This document shows, piece after piece, positions 17,374-26,800 of a stretch of 64,000 nucleotides of DNA (positions are counted from its first letter, which is position 1; the number at the start of each line of letters is the position of its first letter). The notes below the pieces were generated by a model. It was not told the DNA's origin. It was given only the letters and a program-made list of their open reading frames with translations, and made no database searches. A program made the translations under genes and the position numbers. This DNA is from JAWKZG01 sp041396125 (GTDB taxonomy: Bacteria > Pseudomonadota > Gammaproteobacteria > Competibacterales > Competibacteraceae): positions 124,001 through 188,000 of the forward strand of contig JAWKZG010000012.1 in assembly GCA_041396125.1 (NCBI GenBank). Direction: 5' to 3'.

Positions 17374-18942
17374 ATGCCAAACTGCTCAAACTATCGTGTT
17401 TTAATCCTGCAAGGACCGCTTATATGTCGTCTAGCAATTGTTAACAGCCGTGCCCAGGTCGGTGTGGATGTACCGCTGGTCAGAGTCGAAGTGCATCTGT
17501 CCAACGGCTTGCCGGGCATGTCTAATGTCGGGCTGCCTGAAGCTGCAGTTAAAGAAAGCAAAGATCGCGTGCGCGGTGCGTTGCTGAACAGCCGGCTTGA
17601 ATTTCCCACCCGACGCATTACTGTCAATCTGGCACCGGCTGATCTGCCCAAGGAAGGCGGACGTTTTGATCTGCCTATCGCGTTGGGCATTCTGGCAGCA
17701 TCCGGGCAGCTACCGCCGGATGCTTTGCAGCAGTACGAATGTCTGGCTGAATTAGCCCTGGGCGGAGAACTGCGCAAAGTGCATGGCGTAATACCGGCGG
17801 CGCTGGCCTGTCGCGAGGCTGGTCGCAAGCTGCTGGTGGCTCAGGACAACGCGGCTGAAGCCGCCCTGGTCAAGGATCTGGATCTGTACGCCGGTGAGCA
17901 TCTGCTGCAGATTTGCCGGCATTTGCAAAGCCGTGATGGTGACGGCGCTTTGCCGTTGGTGCAGCAGTGTCTTCCGCGCGGGCAGTATGCCGATACGCTG
18001 GATCTGGCTGATGTGCGCGGCCAGCACCATGCCAAGCGGGCCCTGGAGATCGCCGCTGCGGGGGCTCATAATTTATTACTGATTGGCCCCCCCGGCACCG
18101 GTAAAACCATGCTGGCCAGCCGCCTGCCGACAATCATGCCGCCACTCAGCGAAGCCGAAGCCATGGCCAGTGCGGCTGTCGCGTCGGTGAGCCGGCAGGG
18201 GATCGATTTAAAACACTGGGGGATACGTGCGTTTCGTGCGCCGCATCACACCGCCTCAGCGGTTGCCCTGGTCGGCGGTGGTGGTCAGCCACGGCCGGGG
18301 GAAATTTCCCTGGCGCATAATGGGGTGCTGTTTCTGGATGAATTGCCCGAATTTGACCGGCGGGTGCTGGAAGTCCTACGTGAACCGCTGGAGTCGGGCC
18401 GTATTACCATTTCCCGTGCTGCCCGGCAGGCTGAATTCCCGGCCGAGTTTCAACTGGTGGCGGCGATGAATCCCTGTCCCTGCGGTTATCTGGGCGACAG
18501 CGGGCGGACCTGCGCCTGCACGCTGGAACAGGTGCGTCGTTACCGGGCGCGGGTATCCGGCCCGCTGCTGGATCGGATCGATATCCAGATCGAAGTGCCG
18601 CGTATTCCGTATCAGGAGTTGCGCGGTGAATCCCGCGAAGAGGGCAGCGCTCAGGTACGCGAGCGTGTTAACCAGGCCCGCGAGCGGCAACTACACCGGG
18701 CAGACAAAGCCAATGCCGCGCTGAGCAGCCGCGAAATGGAACGTTATTGTGCTTTGAGCGATAGCGATTACCGCTTACTGGAGCAGTTCATGCAGCACCT
18801 GAATTTATCGCCACGAGCGTACCACCGGATTTTAAAAGTTGCTCGCACCATCGCCGATTTAGCTGCCAGCGAATCCATCCAGACGCCGCACCTGACCGAA
18901 GCGATCAGTTACCGGGCACTGGATCGGGGCGGCAAGCATTAA
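17374..18942 (+). CDS. comM: ComM/YifB, Mg-chelatase-like AAA+ helicase
   Basis: Hexameric branch-migration helicase that helps integrate DNA during natural transformation. N-terminal ChlI-like domain (VGVDVPLVRVEVHLSNGLPG), Walker A GPPGTGKTM, Walker B LFLDELPEF, and the Mg-chelatase signature MNPCPCGYLGD with RYRARVSGPLLDRIDI. The family start is MSLAIVNSRAQ. Here ATG 17424, with AAGGA upstream, reads ATGTCGTCTAGCA, which is one base too long to enter the main frame. The open frame can only be reached from ATG 17374, which has no good ribosome binding site. So either the start is damaged by a +1 indel or there is a sequencing error at 17427-17430. Confidence 0.9.
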   Translation: MPNCSNYRVLILQGPLICRLAIVNSRAQVGVDVPLVRVEVHLSNGLPGMSNVGLPEAAVKESKDRVRGALLNSRLEFPTRRITVNLAPADLPKEGGRFDLPIALGILAASGQLPPDALQQYECLAELALGGELRKVHGVIPAALACREAGRKLLVAQDNAAEAALVKDLDLYAGEHLLQICRHLQSRDGDGALPLVQQCLPRGQYADTLDLADVRGQHHAKRALEIAAAGAHNLLLIGPPGTGKTMLASRLPTIMPPLSEAEAMASAAVASVSRQGIDLKHWGIRAFRAPHHTASAVALVGGGGQPRPGEISLAHNGVLFLDELPEFDRRVLEVLREPLESGRITISRAARQAEFPAEFQLVAAMNPCPCGYLGDSGRTCACTLEQVRRYRARVSGPLLDRIDIQIEVPRIPYQELRGESREEGSAQVRERVNQARERQLHRADKANAALSSREMERYCALSDSDYRLLEQFMQHLNLSPRAYHRILKVARTIADLAASESIQTPHLTEAISYRALDRGGKH

Positions 18943-18952
18943 GATCGTGCGT

Positions 18953-19984
18953 TTAAACCTGGTGACGTGTCAGAAACCCACCTAAAAACGCCTGCAGATT
19001 CGCGCCCAGTTCGTCGCACAGATAGCCGCCTTCCTGCACCAGTAAAGTCGGCAATTGCAAGGCGGCGATTTGCTCGGCAATACGGGCAAAGCCGTCAGTC
19101 GTCACCGATAAGCCGCCGAAGGGATCACCTTCGAAAGCGTCCAGTCCGAGCGCGATGACAATCGCACCGGGAGCGAAAAGACGTACCCGCTGCAGGCCTT
19201 GTTCCAGCGCTTCTAAAAAAGTCTTGTCACCGCTTTGACGTGGCAGTGGCAGGTTCAGGTTGTAACCCAAACCCGGGCCCTGGCCGCGCTCATCAGCATG
19301 GCCCCAGAAAAACGGATAGAAATTGACCGGATCAGCATGCACAGAAACTGTCAGCACATCCGCGCGGGCATAGAATATATCCTGCGTGCCATTACCGTGG
19401 TGCAGATCGACATCAATGATGGCAATGCGTGGGTATTGACTGCGTAAAATCTGCGCCGCCAGCGCGGAATTATTGAGATAACAGAAACCACCAGCCAGGC
19501 TGGCAAAAGCATGATGTCCGGGCGGCCGGCACAGGCTGTAAACAGCGCCTGCTCCCTGCAGTAGCAGTTGAGCGCCGTGGGCGGCTGTATTAGCGCTCCA
19601 GCGGGCAGCCTCCCAGGTTGTGGCAGAGATTGGGCAGGCGGTATCGCTCTGATGGTAACCCGCCTGTCCTACCGGTGAACTCGGATAACTGCCGTCACGT
19701 CGATCCGGGTGCACATTCGGGATGACCTCCTCTGAGGCCCCGGGCAGGCGCTGCCAGCGCGCATGGATAGTGCTCAGGAACTGCAGATATTCGGGACTGT
19801 GCACAGCGGCAATCGGGGCCAGACCGTAATCGTCCGGCTGCACAGGGCTTAGCCCGGATGCCTGGGCGGCAGCCAGCAGGCAGTCCGCCCGCTCGGGGAC
19901 TTCGGGGTTCGGCTTAGGCAGACCACTGGACAGAAAATGGCGTGGATAATGCTGTTTCTGCAGTTCGGAAAATACGACGTTCAT
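18953..19984 (-). CDS. Histone-deacetylase-family acetylpolyamine/amidohydrolase
   Basis: Zinc-dependent deacetylase of the HDAC/AcuC/acetylpolyamine amidohydrolase superfamily, 343 residues. Key motifs: CRPPGHHAFASLAGGFCYLNN, the metal-binding IIDVDLHHGNGTQDIF, VSVHADPVNFYPFFWG, ALGLDAFEGDPFGG and LVQEGGYLCDELG. ATG 19984 has AAGGACAG upstream. The most likely substrates are acetylated polyamines or small acetylamides. It is convergent with comM (ten bases apart). Confidence 0.9.
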   Translation of the reverse strand: MNVVFSELQKQHYPRHFLSSGLPKPNPEVPERADCLLAAAQASGLSPVQPDDYGLAPIAAVHSPEYLQFLSTIHARWQRLPGASEEVIPNVHPDRRDGSYPSSPVGQAGYHQSDTACPISATTWEAARWSANTAAHGAQLLLQGAGAVYSLCRPPGHHAFASLAGGFCYLNNSALAAQILRSQYPRIAIIDVDLHHGNGTQDIFYARADVLTVSVHADPVNFYPFFWGHADERGQGPGLGYNLNLPLPRQSGDKTFLEALEQGLQRVRLFAPGAIVIALGLDAFEGDPFGGLSVTTDGFARIAEQIAALQLPTLLVQEGGYLCDELGANLQAFLGGFLTRHQV

Positions 19985-20044
19985 GCGGACGCTGTCCTTG
20001 GTTGGCAGGGGTTAGGGTTTAGTGGAAGGCGTTTACTGTTCCAT

Positions 20045-20584
20045 TCAGGGCTGGTTGAGCTCGCGCTCTACCCGTTCGAGAAGTGCGACGAAAAAACTGA
20101 TCTGCTCAGCGTCGAGGTGCCGGTGGTGTTGCATAAAGTCGGCCAGCGACTGCTGACTGCCACGGATATACAGCTGTTCGCCTGTGCGAACCAGCGATTT
20201 ATGCACCAGTTGCACGGCAGATGCGTGACAGCCTGCACATTGTGTTTTGAACTGCGCTGTGGTGGACGCCTGCGCCAGCAGCATGTCATACACGGCGTTG
20301 ACTTCGTTGTTTTGCAGGTAGTGTTGCTGCAGAAAATCATGTAGATCCCGTTCGACCCGGCTGCCGCGCAGCTTGCCGTCGCTGACACTGAGGAACTGGT
20401 GGGCGAACTCGCCGGCATGGCCGTGGCAGTCACCGCAACGGTCTTCCCAGAGTCGATGCAGATCAACGGCCTGCACAGTAAGAGGTAGCAGACAGAGCAT
20501 CATCACCAGTGCAAACAAGCGCACAGGGTATGCGGTCAGAGTGATTGTGTCATGGCGTTGCAGGGCGTGCTGTAAATGAGGCAT
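20045..20584 (-). CDS. Diheme c-type cytochrome, exported
   Basis: About 179 residues starting at ATG 20584; a hydrophobic segment (RLFALVMMLCLLPLTVQA) acts as the signal peptide. Two c-heme sites are visible: CGDCH early in the mature protein and CAGCH in the middle. The sequence between and after them is helical and charged, with candidate distal ligands. It should act in the periplasm in electron transfer, but no partner gene lies nearby. A longer version from 20641 is possible but would bury the signal peptide. Confidence 0.8.
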   Translation of the reverse strand: MPHLQHALQRHDTITLTAYPVRLFALVMMLCLLPLTVQAVDLHRLWEDRCGDCHGHAGEFAHQFLSVSDGKLRGSRVERDLHDFLQQHYLQNNEVNAVYDMLLAQASTTAQFKTQCAGCHASAVQLVHKSLVRTGEQLYIRGSQQSLADFMQHHRHLDAEQISFFVALLERVERELNQP

Positions 20585-20664
20585 AAGTTTGTCCTTTGGG
20601 CTTCCCCTCAATGATACACGGGCAGGGCCGTAATACTGCAAACTCTGGCCGTCTGGAGACGGCC

Positions 20665-21240
20665 CTATGAGCAGGAATCGCCGGGTTGTGGTAGCGGGCT
20701 ACCAGCCTCGGCCAAAGCCGTAAACGCCTCATCGGAAAGCTGCTGGATGCGTTCCTGTCGCGACCAGATAAATCCCAGCCTATGGTAAAACCGCCGACCG
20801 GATTTATTGCTGCTATCGACGGACAGGCGCAGATACGTACAGCCGTGCTGGCGACCGTAGGCAGCAGCACGGCCTAGCAGTCGCTGACCCAGCCCGGAGC
20901 GGCGCCATGCCGGTGCGACATAGAGGTCCTGTACATAAATACCCGGCTGTCCGCGCCAGCTGGAAAAAGACGTAAAAAACAGGCATAAACCGACCGGAGT
21001 GCCGTCGGTTTCGGCGAGCAAGGCCCGGAAGACGGGCTGTTCCCCCAGGCCAAACCGGCTGATATCAGCCGTCGTACAGCTGAATTTATCGTGCTGACCG
21101 AGGCTTTCCGCCAAAGCCTGCAATAAGTGATGAATAGCTTCGGCATCACCGGCTTTGGCCCAGCGGATAACAGGCTTAGTGGCCATTGCGCCGGCCTGGT
21201 CTGGGCCGTGCCCGGTGATAATATTCCTGATATGTTTCAT
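20665..21240 (-). CDS. GNAT-family N-acetyltransferase
   Basis: Acetyl-CoA-dependent acetyltransferase resembling diamine/spermidine acetyltransferases. Core: VIRWAKAGDAEAIHHLLQALAESLGQ at the start, FFTSFSSWRGQPGIYVQDLYVAPAWRRSGLGQRLL (acetyl-CoA loop RRSGLG) and the end LRLSVDSSNKSGRRFYHRLGF. Start 21240 overlaps the stop of the upstream MFS gene (ATGA), suggesting translational coupling; ATG 21186 (MATKPVIRWA) would give a tighter domain and is a real alternative. With the HDAC-like gene nearby, a polyamine link is tempting but is inference. Confidence 0.82.
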   Translation of the reverse strand: MKHIRNIITGHGPDQAGAMATKPVIRWAKAGDAEAIHHLLQALAESLGQHDKFSCTTADISRFGLGEQPVFRALLAETDGTPVGLCLFFTSFSSWRGQPGIYVQDLYVAPAWRRSGLGQRLLGRAAAYGRQHGCTYLRLSVDSSNKSGRRFYHRLGFIWSRQERIQQLSDEAFTALAEAGSPLPQPGDSCS

Positions 21241-22496
21241 TGGGATTTTGCCAGCAGTATTGCCTGTTGCGCATGTTGTTGCTCCAGCGTTCGCACCAGC
21301 AGGGCCAGAATCAACCCCAGCACACCGGAACACAGTAACAGCCAGCCGGCATTATTCCAGCCGCCCAGACTGCTTACCAGCAGTGCAACCAAGGGTGGGC
21401 CAAACAGTGACCCCATATTCGAGCCTTGCACGATAATGCCGTTGGTGACCCCGATCTGGGCTGGTGAAGGCGCGTGTACCGGTGCGCCGGACAGAATAGC
21501 CGCCGGGATGATGCCGCCGATAACAGAAAACAGCATGGCCAGAACGATTTTGATACCGGCCGCCAGATCGGAGCTGAAAATTACCGCGCCGATGCCGCCC
21601 AAAATAATACTGACCAGAGCGATCAGCAGCCAGCGCGGCAAACCGTGTCGCAGTAACCAGCCGCCGCTCAGATTGCCGGGAACATTACAGATAACGGCCA
21701 GAGCGGCGGCCAAAGCCGCTGTCGTTGGCGGTAGTTGCAGTTGCTCGTTCAGAAAGGTTGGCAGCCAGGACATCAGAGCGAACCATTGCAAAGCATAGGC
21801 GGCAAAACAAAGGGCCAGTAGCCAGGGGCCAGGGCTGAGAATAGCCAGACCGACATCACGCAGACTGCGTTTGTGCACGGGCGGTGCGCCCAGTCCGCGG
21901 GTGCAGCCAGCGGCCAGTCCCGCGAAACCGAGGATGAGTGCCGCACTGAGCAGCCACAGTCCGCGCCAGCCCAGATCGGCTAGCAAAAACGGTGCGATGA
22001 ACATCATCAGCGCCATCCCTGTTGGCATATAGGTGCTCCAGGCGGAGATGGCCAGGTCACGATCGCGCGGCTGGGTTACAGCCGCAATCAGTGAGGGCGC
22101 AGTGATAATCACGGCGACATAGCCAAAGCCTTCACAAAAGCGGGTGAGTAATAACAGCATCCCGGTGCTGGCTGTCGCACCGGCCAGATTGGCTAAGGCC
22201 ATGATGAGCAGTCCGCCGAGCAGCAGGCGGCGCTGGCCAATATGATCGGCCATTACCCCGGTCAAGGCACCTAACAGCACAGTAACCATATTCAGACTGG
22301 AGATCACCCAGCCGGCAGTGACCAGATCGAGGTTGAGTTCGCTGCGAATAAGGGCAATGGTTGGTGGTACCTTGCCGATCTGCATGGAGGCGATAATACC
22401 TGCGCCAACAGCCAGCAAAACAATACCCCAGCGGGTTGATAGAGTGTTCACAGCGCTTTCCTGAGTTAATCTGACCGGATCGATAAGGTTCGGCAT
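21237..22496 (-). CDS. MFS transporter (CynX/NimT-like)
   Basis: Twelve-helix major facilitator with MFS motif A in the first loop (GVMADHIGQRRLLLGGLL). Other signatures are WVISSLNMVTVLLGALTG, a repeated-domain LSGGWLLRHGLPRWLL in the second half and GVTNGIIVQGSNMGSLFGPP in helix 10-11. Of about 419 residues from ATG 22496. A GTG at 22451 with a strong AGGAAA ribosome binding site may be the true start. Substrate unknown; the family includes cyanate, glucarate and nitroimidazole exporters. Coupled to the GNAT gene. Confidence 0.82.
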   Translation of the reverse strand: MPNLIDPVRLTQESAVNTLSTRWGIVLLAVGAGIIASMQIGKVPPTIALIRSELNLDLVTAGWVISSLNMVTVLLGALTGVMADHIGQRRLLLGGLLIMALANLAGATASTGMLLLLTRFCEGFGYVAVIITAPSLIAAVTQPRDRDLAISAWSTYMPTGMALMMFIAPFLLADLGWRGLWLLSAALILGFAGLAAGCTRGLGAPPVHKRSLRDVGLAILSPGPWLLALCFAAYALQWFALMSWLPTFLNEQLQLPPTTAALAAALAVICNVPGNLSGGWLLRHGLPRWLLIALVSIILGGIGAVIFSSDLAAGIKIVLAMLFSVIGGIIPAAILSGAPVHAPSPAQIGVTNGIIVQGSNMGSLFGPPLVALLVSSLGGWNNAGWLLLCSGVLGLILALLVRTLEQQHAQQAILLAKSQ

Positions 22497-22654
22497 GATA
22501 ACGGGGTCTGGAAACGGTTTCAAAATACCGCCAGTGTGTTGTTGTGGTGCAGCGCAAGATGGTAATTTTTGTTTGCAATCCTGCAACAGGTCAGGAATCC
22601 AGGGCTTTTTGCCCAGGAGGCTATCTGTCAGGTGCCGTAATATCCGTATCTATC

Positions 22655-22678
22655 CGCATTATGCACTATTATAATGCG
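22655..22678. promoter_or_regulatory. Inverted repeat overlapping a -10-like TATAAT, upstream of dedA
   Basis: CGCATTAT and ATAATGCG form a perfect 8-bp inverted repeat with an 8-base spacer, and the right arm contains TATAAT (22669-22674), a good -10 candidate for the DedA gene starting at 22733. No good -35 box is visible. It could be an operator; no regulator is identified. Confidence 0.35.
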
Positions 22679-22732
22679 CGCTAAACTGGGTTCTATCAAA
22701 GCCGATATTACTCTCCAAACAAGGCTCGCATA

Positions 22733-23302
22733 TTGGAACATTTACTCGAAAATTATGGTTATCTCGCAGTACTGATCGGCACCTTTTTCGAAGGTGAGGC
22801 GATTTTGGTAGTGGGAGGTTATCTGGCTCATCTGGGATACCTGGAATTGCCGCTGGTTATGATGTGCGCCTTCGGCGGCACGTATGCCGGCGATCAGGCC
22901 TGTTATTACCTCGGTAAATATAAAGGGCTGGGCTGGCTGGCGCGGCGTCCGAACTTGCAGCGTAAAACAGAACGACTGTTCACGCTGATGCATAAATACC
23001 GCGTGTTACTGATCCTGGGCTTTCGTTATCTGTACGGCCTGCGCAGTCTGGCACCTTTTGTATTCGCACTATGCGGTGTCAAACCGCTGCAATTTCTGCT
23101 CTTGAATGGTATCGGCGCGCTGATCTGGGCGGTTAGTGTGGGGGCTTTGGGTTATCTGCTGGGTAATGCTGTCGAGCCGGTGCTGCAAATGTTCGATAAT
23201 CTTGAAGCCGGTATGCTGGTTATCATCGCTATACTGCTGAGTGCAACAGCGATGTACCTGCTGTATCGGCGCCGGTTGCAGCGGCGCTCAACGGCAGAAT
23301 AA
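22733..23302 (+). CDS. DedA-family membrane protein
   Basis: Integral membrane protein of 189 residues of the DedA superfamily, whose members are linked to undecaprenyl-phosphate recycling and envelope homeostasis. Typical features: FFEGEAILVVGGYLAHLG, the GDQACYYLGKYKG motif with conserved Gly-Asp, and RYLYGLRSLAPFVFALCGV. The start is TTG 22733 with AAGG eight bases upstream; there is no nearer ATG. Convergent with the TPR gene. Confidence 0.9.
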   Translation: MEHLLENYGYLAVLIGTFFEGEAILVVGGYLAHLGYLELPLVMMCAFGGTYAGDQACYYLGKYKGLGWLARRPNLQRKTERLFTLMHKYRVLLILGFRYLYGLRSLAPFVFALCGVKPLQFLLLNGIGALIWAVSVGALGYLLGNAVEPVLQMFDNLEAGMLVIIAILLSATAMYLLYRRRLQRRSTAE

Positions 23303-23322
23303 ATCCTCTGCAAATACAACTC

Positions 23323-24726
23323 TCAAAGGCGGCGTGCCAGCAGGCATTGCTGCCAGTGCGCTGTGGCCTGATCAGCACCGGCTTGATCGCCCGTTTCCCG
23401 TAGCACTTCGGCATAGCGCTGCCAGCTCCAGGGATTGTCCGGCTTAAGTGCGCAGCGTTCGGCCAGCAGTGCCCGGGCCAGTGGCCAGCGCCGGGCGCGC
23501 AGAGTCGCTTCAAGCAGAATCTGTATAAACACATCCCGCTGCGCATGACTGCCACCCAGTTGCCGCAGCTGGTAGCGTAGCGGCAAGAGTATGTCGACAG
23601 TGCTGGCGTAATCACCCTGGCTATAAGCCAGCAGCGCCTCGCTGAGTGGCACACCGATGCGTGCCGTGATCCGTGGTGTCAGACGTGTACTGCCGCCGGT
23701 TGCTGCCAGCGCCTGTTGTGACGCCAGCATATCCAGTGCTGCGGTTCTGTCCGAACGCGCCAGGATCAGCATGAAATGCGCGTCGATAAACGCCAGAATA
23801 TGATCATCGAAGCGCTGGCGGGTTTTTTCGGCTAATGCCTGCCAGCGCTCACCCACCTCCAGACCGGCTATTTCCAGCCGCAGCAGCAGCGACGCGTTAT
23901 TGCATAAATCCAGATATTCCTGGGAGTCCGGGTCCCAGAGCTGCTGGTCATAGAATGCGAGCGTCTGTTCGGCAGCACCGCAGTCCAGTAACATCAGTGC
24001 GCGATGCCAGAGCAGGTGATAACGAAAATTATTGATAGGCTGCCAGTGCGCTGCCAAGTCGTCCAGCCAGCGGATACCCTCGTGCTGCCGATCCTGCATT
24101 TCCATGACATGCGCGACTGCATGAATAGCCCAGGCATCAGCAGGATTACGCTCGACGGCGGCCCGACCAAAACGCTCGGCGGCGGCGTAATCGCCGGTTT
24201 CTTCCAGCCCGAAAGCACGCATTCCGAGTACATAACCATAGCCGGGTGTGTGCTCCTGCCAGGCGGGCAGTACCCGTGCTGTGCAATCGCGCAGCGGTTC
24301 CAAAGCACCCAAATAAAAATGTGTGAACTGGGCCAGTTTCAGCGCCAGAATATCGCAGGGATAGTCCAGCAGTATGCGTTCCCAGATTTGATTCGCAGCC
24401 ACCCAGTTGCCGTCAAGCCAGGTTGCCAGCGCCTCGACGTGAGCCTGTTCGCGCGCAGTCGCGGTTGCTGCTGCTGCTTGCGCTGCCTGCAACGCTTTGG
24501 CGGCGGCCTTAAGTTGCGGGCGTTGGCCGGATAAAATATGCAGATAGCCTTGCAGACATAAGCCCATGCATAAATCGGGCTGCTGCCGAAGTGTGTTTTT
24601 CAGGTGCTGGCCAGTCGTACGGCTATAGGCCAGAAATTGCGCCATTGTTTGTTGATAGGCTTGTGCGATAGCCGGGTTATCCGCCGTCAGGGGCAGGCCG
24701 GTAAAATCCAGGGTCAGAGTGTTCAT
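23323..24726 (-). CDS. Tetratricopeptide-repeat protein, TTC38 family
   Basis: A 467-residue TPR protein of the TTC38 type (present in bacteria and animals, function unknown). Visible are TPR-like helical pairs (GYGYVLGMRAFGLEETGDYAAAERFGRAAVERNPADAWAIHAVAHVMEMQDR) and the conserved NNFRYHLLWHRALMLLD stretch; the C-terminal WPLARALLAERCALKPDNPWSWQRYAEVL is another TPR. Start taken at ATG 24726; ATG 24747 is in frame. No signal peptide, so probably cytosolic. Confidence 0.82.
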   Translation of the reverse strand: MNTLTLDFTGLPLTADNPAIAQAYQQTMAQFLAYSRTTGQHLKNTLRQQPDLCMGLCLQGYLHILSGQRPQLKAAAKALQAAQAAAATATAREQAHVEALATWLDGNWVAANQIWERILLDYPCDILALKLAQFTHFYLGALEPLRDCTARVLPAWQEHTPGYGYVLGMRAFGLEETGDYAAAERFGRAAVERNPADAWAIHAVAHVMEMQDRQHEGIRWLDDLAAHWQPINNFRYHLLWHRALMLLDCGAAEQTLAFYDQQLWDPDSQEYLDLCNNASLLLRLEIAGLEVGERWQALAEKTRQRFDDHILAFIDAHFMLILARSDRTAALDMLASQQALAATGGSTRLTPRITARIGVPLSEALLAYSQGDYASTVDILLPLRYQLRQLGGSHAQRDVFIQILLEATLRARRWPLARALLAERCALKPDNPWSWQRYAEVLRETGDQAGADQATAHWQQCLLARRL

Positions 24727-24833
24727 GATGCCATCTTGCCGGTTCAATGAGCGATTATGCTAGCGCACTGCGCCATCGCGATACAGGTTTAGCGGTGTAT
24801 CATAGTTGGAAACGATAACCCAAGGAGATCTTC

Positions 24834-25955
24834 ATGAGCGAATCTCAGGCACTGGCGCAAACCCCTTTGCATGCTTTACATCTGGAGCTTGGCGGCAAAA
24901 TGGTGCCGTTTGCAGGCTATGCCATGCCGGTGCAGTATCCTGCCGGTATTCTCAAAGAGCACAATCATACCCGTGCGGCGGCGGGGCTGTTCGACGTCTC
25001 GCATATGGGGCAGCTGCGTTTGCATGGCGCGGCAGCCGCAGCTGCGCTGGAGCAACTGGTGCCGGTCGACCTGCTTGGACTTAAAGCCGGTCGCCAGCGC
25101 TATGCTCTGTTCACCAACGCGCAAGGCGGGATTCTGGACGATTTGATGGTTACCAATGCGGGCGATCATTTGTTTGTGGTCGTCAATGCAGCTTGTAAAG
25201 CGCAGGATACCGCCCATCTGCGCCAACATCTGAGTACTGAATGCGAGATCGAAGAACTCAACGACCGCGCGTTGCTGGCGCTGCAGGGACCGCAGGCGGG
25301 AGCGGTGCTGGCGCGGCTGGCACCAGCCAGTCAAACCATGGTGTTTATGAGTGCTCAAACGCTGCAGATCGCTGGCAGTGAGTGTTTTGTCACGCGCTCT
25401 GGTTATACCGGTGAAGACGGTTTCGAGATTTCTGTTCCGGCCGCAGATGCCGAGCAGGTGGCGCGAACGTTATTGGCGCAACCCGAAGTGCAACCGATTG
25501 GTCTGGGCGCGCGCGATTCGCTGCGACTGGAAGCGGGCTTGTGTCTTTATGGGCACGATATCGATACCGGCACAACACCGGTCGAGGCGAATCTGAACTG
25601 GGCGATCCAGAAAGTGCGTCGTACGGGTGGCGCCAGAGCCGGTGGTTTTCCGGGGGCGGATATTATTCTGCAGCAGTTAGCTGAAGGAACTGCCCGCAAA
25701 CGGGTCGGCTTATTGCCGCAAGGCCGTGCGCCGGTGCGCGAAGGTGCGCAACTTACCACAAACGATGGCCGCGTAATTGGCCATGTCACCAGCGGTGGGT
25801 TTGGCCCCAGTGTCGGTGGCCCGATCGCGATGGGCTATGTGGAAAGTGCTTTTGCCGCGCCTGACACTGAAATTCAGGCATTGGTGCGCGGTAAGCCTTT
25901 GGCTGCCAGGGTTACCCGACTGCCGTTTGTGGAACAGCGCTATTACCGGGGTTAG
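24834..25955 (+). CDS. gcvT: Aminomethyltransferase (glycine cleavage T protein)
   Basis: T protein of the glycine cleavage system: transfers the aminomethyl carbon from the H protein to tetrahydrofolate with release of ammonia. The 373-residue length and motifs fit GcvT proper: KMVPFAGYAMPVQYP, GLFDVSHMGQLRLHG, RSGYTGEDGFEISVP, LGARDSLRLEAGLCLYGHDID and HVTSGGFGPSVGGPIAMGYV. A strong AAGGAG ribosome binding site precedes ATG 24834. gcvH and gcvP are not adjacent, and I see no glycine riboswitch upstream. Confidence 0.94.
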   Translation: MSESQALAQTPLHALHLELGGKMVPFAGYAMPVQYPAGILKEHNHTRAAAGLFDVSHMGQLRLHGAAAAAALEQLVPVDLLGLKAGRQRYALFTNAQGGILDDLMVTNAGDHLFVVVNAACKAQDTAHLRQHLSTECEIEELNDRALLALQGPQAGAVLARLAPASQTMVFMSAQTLQIAGSECFVTRSGYTGEDGFEISVPAADAEQVARTLLAQPEVQPIGLGARDSLRLEAGLCLYGHDIDTGTTPVEANLNWAIQKVRRTGGARAGGFPGADIILQQLAEGTARKRVGLLPQGRAPVREGAQLTTNDGRVIGHVTSGGFGPSVGGPIAMGYVESAFAAPDTEIQALVRGKPLAARVTRLPFVEQRYYRG

Positions 25956-25983
25956 ACGCTGCGGTCAAAAGCCCGAACCGCTT

Positions 25984-26313
25984 TTAAGCCCCGTGTTTGG
26001 ACTGTAGCCGTTCCCGATCCCACTGTTTTTCGGTGATTATCCGCACGCGTTCAGCCTCGAAAATCGCGATCGCCTGGTCCAGTGCCAGTTGATCGCGTTC
26101 GACCATGGCGCACAGGCCTGAACGCAGCGCGTACAGTTTGATGATATCGGCATCATCCGGGTATTTGCTCAGCAACGCCTGCCATTCATCAAGAGCTGTT
26201 TTATCGTGACAGTAATTATCCGCTTCGGCTGCGCGTGTATAGCTGCCCGCCAGACCCAGCAATAACAGCGAGGCAGCAGCACAGCGTAAAAGGGTAGAGC
26301 ACAGGATAGGCAT
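25984..26313 (-). CDS. Small exported protein of unknown function
   Basis: 109 residues with a clear Sec signal peptide (CAAASLLLLGLAGSYTRAAEA). The mature part is about 80 residues, helical and charged, with two cysteines (NYCHDK and SGLCAM) that could form a disulfide, as in small periplasmic helical proteins. I do not recognise the family. It is convergent with gcvT and has a long non-coding region upstream. Confidence 0.6.
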   Translation of the reverse strand: MPILCSTLLRCAAASLLLLGLAGSYTRAAEADNYCHDKTALDEWQALLSKYPDDADIIKLYALRSGLCAMVERDQLALDQAIAIFEAERVRIITEKQWDRERLQSKHGA

Positions 26314-26800
26314 GGTTTTCTCTTTATTGGTTATACGTAGTACTAATTATACGCAGCGCCAGCGATGATGCTTGCTGTGCGAGTGCGGTTACTTTTATGT
26401 TCCGTAACAGAACAAAATGATATCTGTCACGTAGAAAGTTATGCTTCATAGCATAGCGCACGGAGAGCACATTAGCGTCCGTTTAACCCGGCCTTTTTTG
26501 GTGCACTGACGTGTGAGCAGGCACCTGTAGATACAAATATTTTTGGCAAAAATCAAGAAAATAAATTTTATATACAAGAAGTTGTGTGTAATCGATTAAT
26601 TCAAAAACGGGTGAAAGGCTTGCAATTGAACATCTGGGTAGAACGTTCATTACCCCGTTCGCGCAATCCCGCAATAAAACGGCGCATTCAGGACAGATCA
26701 GGCTTACGGGTTTGCCGACACTTGCCGCAGTTTTAATGCGCTGTTACAGTTTTCCGCTTTTCACCAGCTCTCATCGCTTTAGGTTTTTCGAGGAGTTCCC
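26314..26800. other. Long intergenic region upstream of etfBA
   Basis: No convincing gene in 487 bp. The middle part (about 26520-26610) is AT-rich. Two dyads are visible: TGTTC-N7-GAACA at 26398-26414, and a GAACGTTC palindrome near 26640, each of which could be a regulator site. The etfB ribosome binding site (GAGGAG) is at the right end. Confidence 0.4.

Noticed and set aside
21127..21798. 223-codon plus-strand open frame
   Set aside because: Shadow of the MFS transporter gene; low-complexity translation.
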